64,000 bases of DNA, taken from NCBI RefSeq assembly GCF_002934265.1, contig NZ_PTIX01000002.1, forward strand, positions 372,001 through 436,000, written 5' to 3'. Below the pieces are notes generated by a model. The model ran no database searches, had not been told where the DNA came from, and was given only the letters and a program-made list of their open reading frames with translations. Source of the stretch: Actinokineospora auranticolor. Lineage in GTDB: Bacteria > Actinomycetota > Actinomycetes > Mycobacteriales > Pseudonocardiaceae. Of the stretch, positions 61,054 through 64,000 are shown piece after piece; the stretch's first letter is position 1, and each line of letters begins with the position of its first letter. The position numbers and the translations under genes are program-made.

Positions 61054-62949
61054 ATGGACGACGTGATTCGCAACAACCCCGCAGATCAGCCGCCCTCCGG
61101 CCGCCGTTCGGGCCGCAAGGCGAAGCGGGGCTGGGCGAACGTCCAGCAGCCGAGCTGGCGGGAGCCGGAGCCGCCGACCAAGGGGATCCCCCGGCAGAAC
61201 CCGGTGCCCCCGCACGCGCCCCGCAGGCCGGACCCGCTGCCGCCGCCGCGCGCCACGACGAGGCGGATGGCGGAACCCGCCGAGTCGCGCTACGAGACCT
61301 ACGGCGACCAAGACCCCGAGCGCTACGGCCGGGGCCAGTACGACGACCACCCGTACGACCAGTCCCGCAGGAGCGGCACCGGGTACGACGACCGCCGCCG
61401 CGACGACCGCTACTACGAAGACCGCCGCGACGACAGGCGCGAAGACCGGTACGACGACCGCTACGACCGCCGTCGTGACCCCGAGGAGGGCGACCGCCAC
61501 GAGCGGACCGAGGTCGACCGCTACCGGGGCGACGAGCCGCCCCCGCCGCGCTACCCGAAGAAGCTGACCGTCACCCGCGTGGCCGCGCTGCGCAGCAAGC
61601 AGCTGACCAGCCAGGCGATGACCGCGTTCCGCAGGGCCGCGAACGCCGACGGCGCCGACAAGTCCGGCCTGACCTCGCTGACCTACGCCACGATGCTCAA
61701 CTACGCCGGTGACGCGGCGATGGCCGTGGCGCTGGCGAACACCCTGTTCTTCTCCGCGGCCAGCGGCGAGAGCAAGGGCAAGGTCGCGCTCTACCTGCTG
61801 ATCACCGTGGCCCCGTTCGCGCTGCTGGCGCCGGTCATCGGCCCGATGCTCGACCGCCTCCAGCGCGGCAGGCGGCTGGCGATGTGCGCGGCGTCGGCCG
61901 GGCAGGCGCTGATGTGCCTGATCATGGCGATGCACTTCGACGACTGGATGCTCTACCCGGCCGCGCTCGGGAAAATGGTGCTGTCCAAGTCGTTCACCGT
62001 GCTCAAGGCGGCGATCACCCCGAGGGTGCTGCCGCCGGAGACCACGCTGGCCAAGACCAACGCCCGGTTGACGGTGTTCGGCCTGGGGGCCGGTGCCGCG
62101 GCGGGTGGTGTCGCCGCGTTGTTCGCCAACATCTTCGGCTCGCCCGGCGCCCTGTGGTTCACGGTCCTGATCTGCGGCGTCGGTGCCGTGCAGGCGTTGA
62201 AGATCCCCGCCTGGGTGGAGGTCACCGAGGGCGAGGTGCCCGCGTCGATCAGCGCCCGGATGCCGCTGCCCACGGCGAACAAGCGCAGACCCATGGGCAG
62301 GCACGTGGTGGTGTCGCTGTGGGGCAACGGCACGATCCGGGTGCTCACCGGGTTCCTGATGATGTTCGCCGCGTTCGCCGTGCGCGCGCAGAACGAGGCC
62401 GAGCCGTTCCAGCAGCTGCTGCTGCTCGGCCTGATCGCGGGCGCGGCGGGGCTGGGCAGCTTCGCGGGCAACGCGATCGGGGCGCGGGTGCACGTCCGCA
62501 ACCACGAGCAGCTCGTGCTCGGCTGCGTCATCGGCGCGCTGGCCGCGACGGTCGTGGCGACGATCACCGCGGGCATCTTCGCGGCCACCGTCGTCGGCCT
62601 GGTCGGCGCGGTGGCGAGCGCGCTGGCGAAGAACAGCCTCGACGCGGTGATCCAGGACGAGCTGCCGGAGGAATCCCGGGCGTCGGCGTTCGGGCGCTCG
62701 GAGACCGTGCTGCAGTTGGGCTGGGTGTTCGGCGGCGCGGTCGGCGTGCTGCTGCCGCCGATCTGGTGGGTCGGCTTCCTGGTGGTGTCGATCATGCTGG
62801 GGGTCGGTCTGGCGCAGACGCTGGTGACTCGCGGCGGCGGCTCGCTCATCCCCGGGTTCGGCGGGCAGGGCGCGGCGAGCGCGGCAGCCGCGCTGCGCCG
62901 CTTCGGCCCCGCGCGGCCCGCGGCGCGACCGGCCGGTGAGGACACGTAG
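61054..62949 (+). CDS. MFS-type membrane protein with long charged N-terminal tail
   Basis: This protein of about 631 residues corresponds to Rv0876c-type transporters. Residues 1-165 are low complexity, dominated by Arg, Asp and Tyr (for example DDRRRDDRYYEDRRDD), and are probably disordered and cytoplasmic. About 12 TM segments follow from residue 210, with an MFS-like GPMLDRLQRGRRLAM loop after TM2. The last 60 residues are Gly/Ala-rich. Substrate unknown. The ATG at 61054 is preferred; GTG at 61063 or TTG at 61021 are possible. It is followed by the DUF2771 lipoprotein, as in mycobacteria. Confidence 0.85.
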   Translation: MDDVIRNNPADQPPSGRRSGRKAKRGWANVQQPSWREPEPPTKGIPRQNPVPPHAPRRPDPLPPPRATTRRMAEPAESRYETYGDQDPERYGRGQYDDHPYDQSRRSGTGYDDRRRDDRYYEDRRDDRREDRYDDRYDRRRDPEEGDRHERTEVDRYRGDEPPPPRYPKKLTVTRVAALRSKQLTSQAMTAFRRAANADGADKSGLTSLTYATMLNYAGDAAMAVALANTLFFSAASGESKGKVALYLLITVAPFALLAPVIGPMLDRLQRGRRLAMCAASAGQALMCLIMAMHFDDWMLYPAALGKMVLSKSFTVLKAAITPRVLPPETTLAKTNARLTVFGLGAGAAAGGVAALFANIFGSPGALWFTVLICGVGAVQALKIPAWVEVTEGEVPASISARMPLPTANKRRPMGRHVVVSLWGNGTIRVLTGFLMMFAAFAVRAQNEAEPFQQLLLLGLIAGAAGLGSFAGNAIGARVHVRNHEQLVLGCVIGALAATVVATITAGIFAATVVGLVGAVASALAKNSLDAVIQDELPEESRASAFGRSETVLQLGWVFGGAVGVLLPPIWWVGFLVVSIMLGVGLAQTLVTRGGGSLIPGFGGQGAASAAAALRRFGPARPAARPAGEDT

Positions 62950-62959
62950 GGTCAGCCCC

Positions 62960-63430
62960 GTGCGCCGAGTCCTCACCGCAGCCCTGACCTGCGTCACCGT
63001 CGCGGTGGTGGCCGGGTGCGCCCCGCCGCCGAAGCCCGAGGTGACCTTCTACTCCGACGGCAACAGCGTCTCCGTCGGACCGGTGAACGCGAACTGCCCC
63101 GACGGTGTGCTGCGCGGCTGCAAGACCCCGGTCTTCGGCTCGCTGCGCATGCGCATGGGCAAGACGGTGCAGATCTCGGTGCCGTCGGAGATCTCCGAGA
63201 GCCCCTGGGGCGTGACGTTCTCCTACGCCAACGGCGAGGGCCGGATCATCGACGGCAGCAGCAAGCTCTTCTTCCCGCAGGCCAAGCAGCACGCGTTCAC
63301 CCTCGACCTGCCGTCGGACGACGACACGCTGCTGATGGTCATCGTGCAGAAGGTCGCCTTCCCCGACGCGAACCGGCCCGCGACGACGGGCATGTGGGTG
63401 CTACAGGGGGACCTGGACCGGAAGAAGTAG
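62960..63430 (+). CDS. DUF2771 family lipoprotein
   Basis: This 156-residue exported protein has a lipobox VVAGC near residue 19 and a single beta-rich domain containing conserved Cys residues (NCPDGVLRGCKTPVFG). It is the DUF2771 family; Rv0875c is the mycobacterial counterpart and also follows the MFS gene. The GTG at 62960 has AGGG upstream; an upstream GTG at 62936 would overlap the MFS gene. Function unknown; it is probably displayed on the outer face of the membrane. Its stop lies seven bases from the convergent cold-shock gene. Confidence 0.82.
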   Translation: MRRVLTAALTCVTVAVVAGCAPPPKPEVTFYSDGNSVSVGPVNANCPDGVLRGCKTPVFGSLRMRMGKTVQISVPSEISESPWGVTFSYANGEGRIIDGSSKLFFPQAKQHAFTLDLPSDDDTLLMVIVQKVAFPDANRPATTGMWVLQGDLDRKK

Positions 63431-63437
63431 CCGCCGG

Positions 63438-63824
63438 TTACGGGTCGAGCTCGCGGGCGACCGCGCGGACGACCTCGGCGATCCGCTTGGTGACCTTGCG
63501 GTCGGGGTAGCGACCGCGCTGCAGGTCGGGCTGGACGGTGGACTCCAGCATCTTGATCATGTCCTCGACCAGGCCGTGCAGCTCCTCGGCGGGACGGCGC
63601 CTGGCCTCGACGACCGACGGCGGCGCGTCCACGAGCCGGACCGAGAGCGCCTGCGGCCCCCGGCGCCCGTCGGCGACGCCGAACTCGATGCGCTGCCCGG
63701 CCTTGAGCCCGGACACCCCCGCGGGCAGCGCGGACGCGCGGACGTAGACGTCCTCGCCCCCGTCCTGCGTGACGAACCCGAAGCCCTTCTCCGAGTCGTA
63801 CCACTTGACCTTGCCGGTCGGCAC
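63438..63824 (-). CDS. cspB: Cold-shock protein with C-terminal extension (CspB-like)
   Basis: The first 65 residues form a cold-shock domain with both RNA-binding motifs in [25 protein letters not shown] (KGFGF and VYVR, the latter replacing the usual VFVH). A helical basic C-terminal extension of about 60 residues makes it twice the normal CspA length, as in mycobacterial CspB (Rv0871). It binds single-stranded RNA or DNA. The GTG at 63824 gives the usual [10 protein letters not shown] start; a GTG at 63833 adds three residues. Confidence 0.9.
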   Translation of the reverse strand: MPTGKVKWYDSEKGFGFVTQDGGEDVYVRASALPAGVSGLKAGQRIEFGVADGRRGPQALSVRLVDAPPSVVEARRRPAEELHGLVEDMIKMLESTVQPDLQRGRYPDRKVTKRIAEVVRAVARELDP

Positions 63825-63833
63825 AGCACTCAC

Positions 63834-64000
63834 CGTTCCCTACGTCGTCGCCTCGCCCCGCGCGCCGCGGACCCATCGCCCGCGCAAAGCGAACGCGCCC
63901 CGGGCGCACACCCTGGACGCGTCCCCCAAGCCTAGGCCACGCCGAGGCTCGGCAGTTGAGTCGCCTCAGCCCCGCCCAGGCGTTACCACCGCCTTCGCGG
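63834..64000. other. Right-edge noncoding sequence
   Basis: The 5' flank of the cold-shock gene. It carries AGGG close to the possible start at 63833. No second gene or clear palindrome is visible before the window ends. Confidence 0.4.

Overview
The window is high-GC DNA (about 70% G+C or more in most genes, with GTG starts and many leaderless genes) from an actinomycete. It carries SepH, the DUF3027, DUF2530, DUF2537 and DUF2771 families, EspC-like and WXG-type secretion-associated proteins, a Nur-box superoxide dismutase and a DtxR/IdeR-type iron box. These point to Actinobacteria, most likely Pseudonocardiales (Actinokineospora/Saccharothrix-like). The family assignment is inference. I saw no tRNA, rRNA, CRISPR array, insertion sequence or prophage.

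Layout. 1-8300: the 5' part of a large ATPase-type regulator, two tandem secreted subtilases with P domains, a DUF4265 protein, an HTH regulator and a secreted S1 protease with Ig-like repeats. 8400-14600: a Vsr endonuclease, a hypothetical protein, a divergent TetR/GlpD versus AGPS-like oxidase locus, a solitary cytosine-5 methyltransferase and an adjoining low-GC patch with a two-TM protein. 14750-17040: an operon of YbaB/EbfC, EspC-like and large WXG proteins; the last has a transglycosylase-like domain lacking its catalytic Glu. 17200-19330: an ABC exporter. 19400-22560: a duplicated-domain hypothetical protein, photolyase and citrate synthase. 22770-30390: TetR/acyl-CoA dehydrogenase, a membrane hypothetical, amidohydrolase, aldose epimerase, TetR/metallo-beta-lactamase-fold hydrolase and an amino-acid permease. 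30600-32240: a lower-GC gene with a C-terminal HEPN-like RNase motif, the best candidate for an undescribed system. 32240-35760: MFS exporter, PdxH and a second citrate synthase. 35900-40800: ABC transporter plus two-component system and a beta-lactamase-fold hydrolase. 40900-49240: SerC, SepH, small proteins, a heterodimeric ABC exporter, DUF2537 and a TrmH/SpoU methyltransferase. 49400-56110: glutamate-cysteine-ligase-type enzyme, Fe-type superoxide dismutase under a Nur box, an orphan iron box between terminators, MFS/MarR, GNAT, purine permease and DUF2530. 56200-63830: a sacsin/Hsp90-like ATPase with DUF3027, glutamine cyclotransferase lipoprotein, MFS protein, DUF2771 lipoprotein and a cold-shock protein.

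The right half looks like an expanded version of a core actinobacterial block. Citrate synthases, serC, sepH, DUF2537, SpoU, MarR, DUF2530, DUF3027, MFS, DUF2771 and cspB follow the order known from Mycobacterium tuberculosis Rv0896 to Rv0871. The accessory genes (HEPN protein, ABC/two-component operon, heterodimeric exporter, superoxide dismutase, sacsin-like ATPase) look like insertions into that frame. Many genes are controlled locally: several divergent promoters carry clear palindromes beside TetR-type genes.
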